A stretch of DNA of 37,011 nt from a virus. The position numbers and the translations under genes were made by a program. The stretch is from IMG/VR virus record IMGVR_UViG_3300005468_000040, positions 1-37,011 of that record. One strand, written 5' to 3'. Positions 1 through 7,264 of the stretch are shown here, one piece after another. Under the pieces are notes generated by a model. It was not told the DNA's origin. It did no database searches and was given only the letters and a program-made list of their open reading frames with translations. Every line of letters begins with the position of its first letter. Position 1 is the first letter of the stretch.

Positions 1-632
1 CCAACCCATAACACCTGTGTTACGGTAGATATAGGTTCAAAGATCAAGGTAGAATTATTGTAAACAGAAGCTCTTCGCGTATCTAACGCCAAAAATTTTG
101 ATGTGGTTCCATTTTCGCTAAGCCAAACCTTAAGTCCCATAATGGGATTGACTACAGGCGTGGTTTCTTGGGTTGGGATAAAGGTATATCTGGCTACTAA
201 TGGAGTGTTGGCCGCTACAGTCCTACCACCGCCAAATGTTATGCTCCATACCCCGGTGCTATAGTTTATAGAAAAGCTATCGCCTAGCGACCCCACAATG
301 ACGTTAGCGCCTGTAGAAGCGGTAGCGCTGAACGTTTCAACGCCCGCGGAAGTAAGAACCGTAACCAAAAAGGCTGTCCCAGATAGAACGGGAAAATCAC
401 TTAAGGTTCCACTGTATGGACCTGCTGTTCCATTACCTGTAGCTATGATCTGATTATTGGTATATCTAGGCCTACCGAACAGAAGATAGCCATTCCTTTT
501 GACGAGCTGTCCCCTGTAGATATAAGCGTCTTGTAGGGGTTCAAAGGCTTCAATAGGCCTAATCCAAGGCTGAAGATAGGTGTACATCCCAGTCTTGAAT
601 TCTGTAATAGGGAAGGGCTGATAGGATGACAT
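1..632 (-). CDS. P22 gp10-like DNA stabilisation / tail-hub protein, N-terminal part (cut by window edge)
   Basis: Starts at an ATG that overlaps the upstream stop (TAATG, 630-634) and stays open to base 1, giving about 210 residues. The N-terminus (MSSYQPFPITEFKTG) and the later 'VWLSENGTTSKFLALDTRR' stretch look like packaged-DNA stabilisation proteins that close the portal vertex in P22-like phages. Residues of about 55-140 form an inserted beta module (ATGNG..GTL...P.L.G...INYSTGVWSITF) that also occurs in the neighbouring adaptor gene. The rest of the gene is at 35533-37011. Joined directly, the frames differ by one base; if the two terminal C bases are shared, the joined gene reads through as roughly 702 residues. 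Family assignment rests on gene order and general resemblance. Confidence 0.7.
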   Translation of the reverse strand, partial: MSSYQPFPITEFKTGMYTYLQPWIRPIEAFEPLQDAYIYRGQLVKRNGYLLFGRPRYTNNQIIATGNGTAGPYSGTLSDFPVLSGTAFLVTVLTSAGVETFSATASTGANVIVGSLGDSFSINYSTGVWSITFGGGRTVAANTPLVARYTFIPTQETTPVVNPIMGLKVWLSENGTTSKFLALDTRRASVYNNSTLIFEPISTVTQVLWV

Positions 633-1018
633 TAGTATCCTATGGCTATCCAATAACAATTGGCGCTAGCGTTTGATGAATAGCCTGTGAATTGGGTTAA
701 AGAAGTTTTTACAACCGATAGTCCCACGCTTGTCGATCCCGCTCCTTCTGGAATGGCTACAACGGCGTATGTCGTGGTATAGGGGTAGGTTGTTTGAAAA
801 GTAAAAAGAGTGCCACCACTTGTAAAGGCTACAAGGGCGCTTGAAAAGTTTATGATTAGCCCGTTAGTTAACTTAACGCCAAGCGTTCCACCAGTAGCAC
901 CCGTGGTGGAAGAATTAAAAGTAAAAACCTGATTAAGCTGCGTGAAGTTGGTTAGTATTTGGCCTTGAGATACGCTAATGTTATCTGTAGGTTGAGGAAT
1001 GTTAGGGTTGTAGCTCAT
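632..1018 (-). CDS. Tail fibre-type protein with gp53-like C-terminal domain
   Basis: A 128-residue protein. The opening (MSYNPNIPQPTDNISVSQGQ) is a very common start for short phage tail or head-tail proteins. Residues of about 50-128 are beta-rich with conserved GLIINFSS and a terminal YWIAIGY, which is the pattern of the 'putative tail fibre gp53-like C-terminal' domain. It lies between the gp4-like adaptor and the gp10-like protein, and its stop overlaps the next start, so the three are probably made together and act at the tail vertex. Receptor-binding or adaptor role is inferred; no enzyme motif is visible. Confidence 0.7.
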   Translation of the reverse strand: MSYNPNIPQPTDNISVSQGQILTNFTQLNQVFTFNSSTTGATGGTLGVKLTNGLIINFSSALVAFTSGGTLFTFQTTYPYTTTYAVVAIPEGAGSTSVGLSVVKTSLTQFTGYSSNASANCYWIAIGY

Positions 1019-1019
1019 C

Positions 1020-2180
1020 TTAAAACCTTGGTACCGATTGTTCCGCTGTGTATTGCTGAATAGTTCTTCCTAAGGCCACATTTTCAAAACGCTTGAAAAT
1101 AGGGAAATATCGTTCATAGTTGTCTAGGTCGCCCCTATCGGAAAAAATATCCAATGAAGCCCCAAAAGCGATAAGCGCTCCCCACTCCACTTGCGTAGGC
1201 GTATCTGTAGCGTTGACCAGAAGTGTTGGTATAATGAACCCCTGCATCTGAATTTGATAAGCCTGGTCGGGGACTGGTCTTAATGTGAATTCGTTGTCAA
1301 AGAACAAGACGCCCTGAGGCCTATTGCCTTGGTAGCCCTGATACTTGGCATAGATAACTGCTGAAGAGGCAGGCGCTGTGTCAAATGTGACTGTATAAGC
1401 ACCGGTAAGGTAATTGATTGTTCCCGACCCGTTGCCCGAAAGTGTCCCAGACTGAAGATTCGTGGTATAGGTCGCTTCAATTGCTACTCCAGCGGTGACG
1501 GCTGCATTAAAAGTAACGCTCCATACGCCGGTTGAATAAACTATGGTCCCAGTTCCTCCCGCATTGCCTGTAAGTAACCCGCCTCCATTATCGGCAAAAG
1601 TTTCCACGCCGTCTGTGATAGATAGTGATCCCTGAAGTATAGGGAAAGTAGATAGTGTGCCACTATATGCTACAACGCCAGTTCCTACGGCTATTTCTTC
1701 TGTAACCGAAATCCCTTGATCAGACACTACTTGCTGCGTTCCAGAAGGATCATCAGCAGCAATGAAAAGCGTCCCAACAATGATTGGGGGGTTCTGTAAG
1801 CCACCGCTAAATGCAGTAGTAACTCCGTTCCCAGTGGCTATGTTGTCCACAGCGTATTGCTGGGGCCAATCCTGATAGAAGATGTCTGGGTCTTGGTAAA
1901 AAACCAGCGGGAATCCATCTGCATAGGCCCCAGGACTGTCTGTAAAGTAGCCACTTGGAAAGGAGTAGATGTCTGTTCCAGGAACGGTTTTAAAGGTCAA
2001 AAACTGGTTCTGGATCTGTTCTTTAAGTTCCAGTGGCATAGCGTAAACGTAATAGTTATTCGCATATGCCGTGATTTGGGCGTCAGACAACTGGTTGCTA
2101 CTAGGCGCACCTGTAATGGCCCTTATTTTTGATATGATATTGGTTAAGGTCCATCCAGCGGTACTTGGCGGTATAGTCAT
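1020..2180 (-). CDS. P22 gp4-like head-tail adaptor with large inserted beta module
   Basis: A 386-residue protein. Residues 1-115 (helical, 'ISKIRAITGAPSSNQLSDAQ' then 'TFKTVPGTDIYSFP') and residues from about 290 to the end ('FDNEFTLRPVPDQAYQIQ', 'ALIAFGASLDIFSDRGDLDNY') look like the phage adaptor that docks under the portal. Ordinary members are near 170-220 residues. The extra length is an insert (about 115-285) with three beta segments ending in GTGTIVYSTGVWSVTF, GTINYLTGAYTVTF and similar, each followed by an 'Y...' strand. The same module is present in the next gp10-like gene, suggesting a surface-exposed decoration. Start is the ATG at 2180, directly after the preceding stop. Confidence 0.75.
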   Translation of the reverse strand: MTIPPSTAGWTLTNIISKIRAITGAPSSNQLSDAQITAYANNYYVYAMPLELKEQIQNQFLTFKTVPGTDIYSFPSGYFTDSPGAYADGFPLVFYQDPDIFYQDWPQQYAVDNIATGNGVTTAFSGGLQNPPIIVGTLFIAADDPSGTQQVVSDQGISVTEEIAVGTGVVAYSGTLSTFPILQGSLSITDGVETFADNGGGLLTGNAGGTGTIVYSTGVWSVTFNAAVTAGVAIEATYTTNLQSGTLSGNGSGTINYLTGAYTVTFDTAPASSAVIYAKYQGYQGNRPQGVLFFDNEFTLRPVPDQAYQIQMQGFIIPTLLVNATDTPTQVEWGALIAFGASLDIFSDRGDLDNYERYFPIFKRFENVALGRTIQQYTAEQSVPRF

Positions 2181-2570
2181 CTAGGCCACCTTTTTAGGAT
2201 TCCTAAACTGGAAGATATACTTATGGCCTTTAACAAAACATTCTGGAAGGCCCTGGGAGTTCTTGCGCCAGCCATATTGAGCTTCGCCGCAAGATTCCAG
2301 ATGTTCGATGACCTCAACTGGCAGCTCGTGTTCGAATCCATGGTAAAGCGTATAAAGCTTCAAAGGATGAGTTGCGCTTGCATAATGGAAGTGAAGAGCA
2401 ACGCCGGGATCTCTTTGGTTGAGAAAGACAGCCCTGCGCATTTCAGGGATGTTCTTGGCTACAACCACTTTCTTTTCTATGTCTTCCGTTGGCGGAAGGC
2501 CTTCTGGGTCTTGTTTTAAGAAAGCTTCAGTCACCTCTTTGCCGGAAGCTTCGTTCAGTTTTTTGACCAT
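2181..2570 (-). CDS. Conserved virion-cluster protein of unknown function
   Basis: A 129-residue protein between the decoration proteins and the adaptor. The central stretch (FLNQRDPGVALHFHYAS then HPLKLYTLYHGFEHELPVEV) is familiar from podoviruses with N4-gp56 capsids, where the gene has the same position. The C-terminus is 'GHKYIFQFRNPKK'. No membrane segment or catalytic motif. Start ATG at 2570 follows AGAGG. Probably structural or an assembly factor; that is inferred from position only. Confidence 0.6.
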   Translation of the reverse strand: MVKKLNEASGKEVTEAFLKQDPEGLPPTEDIEKKVVVAKNIPEMRRAVFLNQRDPGVALHFHYASATHPLKLYTLYHGFEHELPVEVIEHLESCGEAQYGWRKNSQGLPECFVKGHKYIFQFRNPKKVA

Positions 2571-2584
2571 GTTAACCTCTTTTT

Positions 2585-2947
2585 CTAAGCGGTGTTTTGG
2601 AATGGGGTATTGAATGTCTGCGATCCAGACGTTTCAATGGGCGGAGTCCCAGAATCGATGACAATGATTCCCCCAGAAGAATACGTATAAAAATTCGTTG
2701 AATTGATGTTCACCGTGAAGGTGTCGCTATCAACTACTTCCTGCACAACGGCATTCATGCCATTGATTTGGATCATCCCCAGCACTTGTAGAAACATCAC
2801 TGACGTGACGCTTTCATCATCTGTAATAAAGCCGTGATCAGGGCATGTAACTGTAGTTATGGCGCCCTTAGAAATCCCAGTGAGTGACCTGGTTGTGTCA
2901 GGCCACTCATCAGGGGACGGAGGTGTGACAGAAGGAGGAACTGACAC
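2585..2947 (-). CDS. Small beta-domain capsid decoration protein (E1-FCCH-like domain)
   Basis: A 120-residue protein with a GTG start at 2947, chosen because GGAGG lies just upstream. Residues of about 22-95 hold one copy of a domain often annotated in phages as 'ubiquitin-activating E1 FCCH-like': ITTVTCPDHGFITDDES, GMIQINGMNAVV, TFTVNINSTNF, YSSGGI. The name reflects a distant fold match, not ubiquitin chemistry. The upstream 240-residue protein has a second copy of the same domain, so the two are probably related decoration or head-stabilising proteins. Role inferred from position after the capsid gene. Confidence 0.6.
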   Translation of the reverse strand: MSVPPSVTPPSPDEWPDTTRSLTGISKGAITTVTCPDHGFITDDESVTSVMFLQVLGMIQINGMNAVVQEVVDSDTFTVNINSTNFYTYSSGGIIVIDSGTPPIETSGSQTFNTPFQNTA

Positions 2948-2962
2948 ACGGCCTCCATACGA

Positions 2963-3685
2963 TTATGCGCTTGTAAAGTCAGCGTCTAAGTAGGCGATAT
3001 ATTGCCATACGTCAGCCGTGGTGACCATGATAGCCGACCCCAAGGTCAATCCAATTACCCCTTGATTGAAGAGGGGTGTGTTTTGAACTTGTGAAGTCGC
3101 TGTCTGCGCTGGTGGGAATCCAAGCGCCCTTGTGGAGGATATAGGACCTCCCTGAAGAGCTGGCGACCCTGTAATAATATTGGCAATACCTCCACTTGAA
3201 TAAGCGGTAAAGGAGCTGCTGTTAATATTTACAGTGAAGCTTGTTGTCGATGTGACACTTTGGACAATCCCACTTAGGGTATTAATCTGTGTCATGCCAA
3301 CAACTCCATGGAAGGTAACTACAGTTACCCCAACGTCATCGCTAGTCATGGCATGGGTAGCCGTGACGCTTGCGTTAGCCGCCTGGGAAATGTTAGTAAT
3401 GGTCAAATTAGTTGCTGGATACAACGACGCATCTGCTGTCTGAAGCGGGGTAACGCCGTTCGAGGCTGTATAGCTTAAAACTGGCGCCCCAGCCGTCATA
3501 GTCCAAAGATAGGCAGATGCATTTGCCATATCGTTCCACCATTCGGCCATTTGAACGCCGTTGGTGTTCGCGATAATCTTCGTTTTGTTTTCTAACTTGA
3601 TATAGCTTGGCTGGAATCCCAGAACCAAGTTTTGGGCAGATCCCCCAGTGCTTACAGTGAGGGTCCCCTTTCTTACGATAGCCAT
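2963..3685 (-). CDS. Decoration/head protein with one E1-FCCH-like domain
   Basis: A 240-residue protein immediately after the capsid gene with an AAGGAGG ribosome site before its ATG at 3685. Residues 1-80 begin MAIVRKGTLTVSTGG and include a 'VQMAEWWNDM' segment. Residues of about 95-170 repeat the domain of the following gene (NISQAANASVTATH, VVGMTQINTLSGIVQ, TSFTVNINSSSFTAYSSGG). The C-terminal 60 residues end in 'DVWQYIAYLDADF'. The overall build suggests a capsid-surface or vertex protein. No catalytic motif. I cannot tell decoration from a head-completion role. Confidence 0.55.
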   Translation of the reverse strand: MAIVRKGTLTVSTGGSAQNLVLGFQPSYIKLENKTKIIANTNGVQMAEWWNDMANASAYLWTMTAGAPVLSYTASNGVTPLQTADASLYPATNLTITNISQAANASVTATHAMTSDDVGVTVVTFHGVVGMTQINTLSGIVQSVTSTTSFTVNINSSSFTAYSSGGIANIITGSPALQGGPISSTRALGFPPAQTATSQVQNTPLFNQGVIGLTLGSAIMVTTADVWQYIAYLDADFTSA

Positions 3686-3698
3686 ATGGTTTCCCTCC

Positions 3699-4646
3699 TT
3701 AACTACTTGCTAAAGTTGATGTTAGTCTAGTTATCCAGTTGTCATTCAAGATTCTTGTAGCAAATGGATACTTATAACCGACAGTACCGCGCTGATTGAG
3801 CGGATCTGCTGTTCCTGAAGCTCCTAGAGGCTTAACAATAAATTCCGCTTCTTTAGCGCCCAGCCTTACTACGCCATAGGCTTCTTGACCTATGATGAAG
3901 CTAGAATAGACGTTTGGTGAAGCGCCGTTACTGAATCCATTAGTGTTGAGGAGCCAGCGCACGTTTCTGGTAGAACCCCATTCTGCTTCCAATCCATTCA
4001 TTGGGTTTGGATAGTTGGCTACGGAAATGAAGCTTGAAACGGCTTCTAAGTCCTGCTGCAGATCGACCGACATAAAGCCCCAATAGGACGCACGAATAGG
4101 CGCCGTACCTATCTTCAGCTCGCCGGGCAATGGGTTGGTCATTAGGCGTGCATTTCCTTGACGTAGAGCGACTACAGCAAGCTGTATGTCTAGATCGGAA
4201 ATTTCAGTCGGCGTATTGCCGTTAACGCCGTTGGCGCAAGCGATCGTGCTGGCCGTAGAAACCATCATGTCGCGGATTAACGTGTCTATGGTCAAGCCTA
4301 GCTGTAAAGAAAGAACTTTAGTTGCTTCGTTTAGAACGCGGTCTTGAACCACATATTGAACTTGATCTGTAATGGTTACGAACGAACCATACCATTGGAT
4401 CTGAGCCCTAAAGTCTGTGACTGAAAGCTGATCTCCTGGAGGGGTTTGCCCGTCGGTGAGCGGCACTGTAGCTGCGCTTAAGGTGCCATATCTTCTGAAC
4501 ACCATTTGATCCCCAGAATTGAGCGGTATTTGTCGCTTCTGGGCAAATAGGTCATAGATAAAATAAGGCCTTGCCAGTGTAAGTAGCAGTCTATCGAAGT
4601 ACTGCCTTACTTCTGGAGGAAGTTGAGTAAGGGTTGTAATCGCCAT
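3699..4646 (-). CDS. Major capsid protein, N4-gp56 family
   Basis: A 315-residue protein. Residues 42-57 (LNSGDQMVFRRYGTLS), 62-79 (PLTDGQTPPGDQLSVTD), 'GSFVTITDQVQ' and near residue 275 (KPLGASGTADPLNQRGT) followed by RILNDNW near the end are the recognisable blocks of the N4-gp56 capsid family, an HK97-fold shell protein. Length fits the family. It is directly downstream of a scaffold-like gene and upstream of decoration and adaptor genes, the expected head-gene order. This is one of the firmest assignments in the window. Confidence 0.92.
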   Translation of the reverse strand: MAITTLTQLPPEVRQYFDRLLLTLARPYFIYDLFAQKRQIPLNSGDQMVFRRYGTLSAATVPLTDGQTPPGDQLSVTDFRAQIQWYGSFVTITDQVQYVVQDRVLNEATKVLSLQLGLTIDTLIRDMMVSTASTIACANGVNGNTPTEISDLDIQLAVVALRQGNARLMTNPLPGELKIGTAPIRASYWGFMSVDLQQDLEAVSSFISVANYPNPMNGLEAEWGSTRNVRWLLNTNGFSNGASPNVYSSFIIGQEAYGVVRLGAKEAEFIVKPLGASGTADPLNQRGTVGYKYPFATRILNDNWITRLTSTLASS

Positions 4647-4659
4647 AGCTTATCCTGTG

Positions 4660-5427
4660 TTAGATCCCTGACAAGTTCCTTTGTGCAAGCTCCATAAATT
4701 CCTTGTCGGACATAGTGGCGTAGTAGTCAGCCTTACTAAGCACGCTTTGTCCCCCAGCTTGGGCCAATGTGGCCGGCTTTCTGGCGTTTTCCACAATCCT
4801 TTGGGCCGTTTGGCTTGGTTGTGGAGGCGCTTGCGCTTCTTGCGGCTGAACTTGTTGGCCAGGTGATGCCCGCTTAGCTAAGACTCCATATCTGTAAGCC
4901 GTAGCAGCTGGGGTGGAACTCATCCTGATTTCAGCAGCAATAGAAGGATCTTCCTTAATCAGGGGCGTTAAATAATTATTCAAAACGTCCACGTAGTCGG
5001 GATGAGACTGCTGAAATTCAAGCTCATCAATTCTTGCCCTATAATTGGCATCGATTGATTCGAACTCCTTCCTTAGCTCCCTAACATTCAGGACATCGTC
5101 ATCGTTCATGCCTTCAAAGAGCTTTTTCTCCCTTTGTGGCTGCTGTCCTGCATTTGCTTTAAGAAGCTCCATCTGGAGCTGAAATTCACGCCTATCTGAT
5201 TCCCGCTGAGCCTTTAACTGCTCTACTTCGCTTATCTTCTGTTTGATCTCATCCCTAAAGGCCTGGAAGTTCACCTCCTTGTCGGTCTGTTGCGTCTGCT
5301 GCGCAACTTGATCTACAACTTGGGGCGCCTCCACAGCTTCTGGCTGGGGAGTGTTAACAAACTCTTCTACCTGTGGCTGAAAGTCATCTTCAGGCAGGTA
5401 GGTCTTCATATCTATTTCTGCTGACAT
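4660..5427 (-). CDS. Capsid scaffolding protein
   Basis: A 255-residue, acidic, Gln/Glu-rich protein just before the capsid gene. Residues of about 50-145 are predicted helical and coiled ('EVNFQAFRDEIKQKISEVEQ', then 'VLNVRELRKEFESIDANYRA'). The middle holds 'HPDYVDVLNNYLTPLIKEDP', a motif common in phage scaffolds, and the C-terminus has 'LSKADYYATMSDKEFMELAQ'. These are typical features of internal scaffolds that guide shell assembly and are then released. No protease motif is seen, so the scaffold probably exits intact as in P22. Confidence 0.85.
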   Translation of the reverse strand: MSAEIDMKTYLPEDDFQPQVEEFVNTPQPEAVEAPQVVDQVAQQTQQTDKEVNFQAFRDEIKQKISEVEQLKAQRESDRREFQLQMELLKANAGQQPQREKKLFEGMNDDDVLNVRELRKEFESIDANYRARIDELEFQQSHPDYVDVLNNYLTPLIKEDPSIAAEIRMSSTPAATAYRYGVLAKRASPGQQVQPQEAQAPPQPSQTAQRIVENARKPATLAQAGGQSVLSKADYYATMSDKEFMELAQRNLSGI

Positions 5428-5493
5428 ATCTTCCTTTGGCCTGGCGACGGCCTTCAGTTATCCGGAAATACCGGCCAACTGAAATACACCCAT

Positions 5494-5859
5494 TTAAGAA
5501 AGTAAAACGTTCAACTGCCTCCCCCTTTCTGCAATGCGTGGGGTTAGGTCTTCTTTTTTTTCACTTAAAAGTTCTTTTGGCACTGGGATGTCAGGCGGCG
5601 AGGACAGGTCGTGCCTGAATTTAAAAATCCCTTTAGGATGGTCCACATACCAGACCAAGATCCCTAAAATAGGAGGAGGTTGCTGGTAGTAAGCCTTAAT
5701 GGTTTGTCTAAACGTTCCTGGAGACGACTTGTCAGGCTTTGCTGCATAAACGATGTAGAAAGGCTTTTCCTCCTTCCTCATCTTCTCAGCGTAATCTCCA
5801 ACCATTTCACAAACGTCTAGGCCCCACTTTTCCCTAGATTCGCCTATTTCCTGTGGCAT
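5494..5859 (-). CDS. Unknown protein in the head cluster
   Basis: A 121-residue soluble protein between a His-rich gene and the scaffold. It contains 'KPFYIVYAAKPDK' and 'QTIKAYYQQPPPILGILVWY' and a charged C-terminus; secondary structure looks mixed alpha/beta. No family recognised. Start ATG at 5859 lies two bases after the upstream stop. A 66-base gap follows before the scaffold start and shows no obvious signal apart from its ribosome site. Confidence 0.55.
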   Translation of the reverse strand: MPQEIGESREKWGLDVCEMVGDYAEKMRKEEKPFYIVYAAKPDKSSPGTFRQTIKAYYQQPPPILGILVWYVDHPKGIFKFRHDLSSPPDIPVPKELLSEKKEDLTPRIAERGRQLNVLLS

Positions 5860-5861
5860 GC

Positions 5862-6167
5862 TTAGTCCCAGTGATATTCTTTGAACTGTCCATGAATCTT
5901 CTTCATGTCAGAACCCATGCCTTGCTTAGCGGCCTGCCCATAGGCAATGGGATCCGCTTGGGCTTTGAAGTCTTCAGCGCCAAATCCTGGGATCATGTGT
6001 CCCTGAGATGGTTGTGCTGGTTTGTCTTCTTCGTGCTTGTACATTCCATGTCTTTGATGCATAGCGCTTTCATGGTGAATTCTTTCACCATGCCTTCTAT
6101 GTTCTGCCTCCAAATGATGCCTATGATCTTCGGCCATCATGTGGTGGTCGTGTGATTTGTGTTTCAT
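5862..6167 (-). CDS. Histidine-rich small protein
   Basis: A 101-residue protein. Roughly 20 histidines fall in the first 65 residues (MKHKSHDHHMMAEDHRHHLE, then HRRHGERIHHES), mixed with Lys, Arg and Glu, so the N-terminal half is a likely metal-binding or disordered helix. Residues 65-101 ('GAEDFKAQADPIAYGQAAKQ') look like a more ordinary phage head-associated tail. It sits with the small genes between portal and scaffold. Function unknown; a head-internal or assembly accessory role is a guess. Confidence 0.6.
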   Translation of the reverse strand: MKHKSHDHHMMAEDHRHHLEAEHRRHGERIHHESAMHQRHGMYKHEEDKPAQPSQGHMIPGFGAEDFKAQADPIAYGQAAKQGMGSDMKKIHGQFKEYHWD

Positions 6168-6173
6168 GGGCCC

Positions 6174-6416
6174 TCACTTACTTTTGTTCTTGCCAAGACC
6201 TGGGTACTTCTTGTGTACCGCAGCCTTAATTCCCGATGGATTTGGGGCATTATGGGCATAAGCTAGGGCCGCCTTAGCCCGCTTCTTGGTGTTAATGGGA
6301 AAGCTGCCTTTAGGCGCTCCACCAGCTGGTCCAGCAAAGGACTTAACCCCCTTATACTTACCAACATTAGATCCGCCAGGCTTCTTTCTAATCTTTGAAA
6401 GTTCGCCTTTTTTCAT
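6174..6416 (-). CDS. Small basic head-cluster protein with RKYP-type motif
   Basis: An 80-residue, strongly basic protein. Residues of about 38-74 (SFPINTKKRAKAALAYAHNA then IKAAVHKKYPGL) resemble a short repeat-like motif seen in many phage head-cluster and capsid-maturation proteins (DUF6582-like, by memory). It starts with an ATG that overlaps the preceding stop (ATGA), so it is translationally coupled. Nucleic-acid binding is possible given the charge. Confidence 0.55.
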   Translation of the reverse strand: MKKGELSKIRKKPGGSNVGKYKGVKSFAGPAGGAPKGSFPINTKKRAKAALAYAHNAPNPSGIKAAVHKKYPGLGKNKSK

Positions 6417-6601
6417 TGTCGATGCCTAGGCCGATATTCCTTCTTTGATTCCAAAGCGGCTTGATCAAAGTCATGCGTATCAGCGGGCGGAGGCGGAAGC
6501 ACGTATCCATAAGGCATCTCTTGGGCCGCAACCCTTTCATCTAAAAGCCTGCTGTATGAGTCGGGCACAAGCGTAAAAATTTCGCTAAAGGAGTGGTACA
6601 T
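6413..6601 (-). CDS. Small unknown head-cluster protein
   Basis: A 62-residue protein with a Pro-rich centre (YGYVLPPPPADTHDF) and a basic end (KKEYRPRHRQ). It is the first gene of the small-gene run after the portal and shares a 4-base ATGA overlap with the next one. The upstream 96 bases are shared with the divergent gene at 6698. No family recognised. Confidence 0.5.
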   Translation of the reverse strand: MYHSFSEIFTLVPDSYSRLLDERVAAQEMPYGYVLPPPPADTHDFDQAALESKKEYRPRHRQ

Positions 6602-6618
6602 AGGCTTCTGCCTCCACT

Positions 6619-6645
6619 GTTAACTTATAATTTTGATTCTACATA
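6619..6645 (+). promoter_or_regulatory. Candidate plus-strand promoter before 6698
   Basis: GTTAAC (6619-6624), 15-base spacer with TAATTTTGATT, TACATA (6640-6645), about 52 bases before the GTG. Its spacing equals that at 9389-9415 (-). Confidence 0.4.
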
Positions 6646-6697
6646 ATGAAAATATGTGTGTACATTAAATTTTAATATTAACACCGCTGGAGGGGCA

Positions 6698-7264
6698 GTG
6701 AGTTACAAGCTATGTGTTTTCAAGGGAGTAGAGGAGTCAAAAGTATATCGCGATCATGCCAGTCGAATTTTAAGACCGTTTATTGGCGAAGCATTTCCAG
6801 AAGACGAAGACAGCCTTAGAAAAGACCGCATAGAGCACATAGATCTTGAGGGGCCTTTGGATAAGGCCGGATGGCGCGTTAGAGACTATAAGTATTTCGA
6901 AAAATATCTGTGGCAATTCACCATTAGATCCCAGACATATGCGGAGTCTAACTACCAGAACGCAAAGGAAATAGAAAGTGTTTTGGCCGGGAATGTAGAC
7001 TGGTATTTGTATGGGTGGTTTAGAAAAAAGGGAGATGGCATCATATGCCAATATCAGGTCATCCGCGTGCCAAACTTAATCGAATGCGTTAAAAAGCACG
7101 GTCTAGAGAAACTAGCCGTAGAAAGAGCTAATCCAGATGGATCAAAATTCCTGGCTTTTGACCCAAGCAATCCCAAGATGATCGGACATTGCGTTGTCGC
7201 TTTATTTAAGTGTGAACAAAACAATCTAACTAAAAGAAAGGCCTGGAGCAGATGGGGCGCTTGA
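6698..7264 (+). CDS. Unknown 188-residue protein inserted against the virion operon
   Basis: Start chosen at GTG 6698 because GGAGG lies just upstream; an earlier in-frame GTG at 6656 has no ribosome site. The protein is mixed alpha/beta. The segment around 'GWRVRDYKYFEKYLWQFTIR' followed by 'NAKEIESVLAGNVDWYLYGW' has the spacing of a restriction-endonuclease-like core (acidic residue, then a beta strand with FTIR where D/ExK would sit), but the lysine is not clearly placed, so nuclease activity is only a possibility. It is a lone plus-strand gene; its 3' end overlaps the portal 3' end by 39 bases. Confidence 0.6.
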   Translation: MSYKLCVFKGVEESKVYRDHASRILRPFIGEAFPEDEDSLRKDRIEHIDLEGPLDKAGWRVRDYKYFEKYLWQFTIRSQTYAESNYQNAKEIESVLAGNVDWYLYGWFRKKGDGIICQYQVIRVPNLIECVKKHGLEKLAVERANPDGSKFLAFDPSNPKMIGHCVVALFKCEQNNLTKRKAWSRWGA

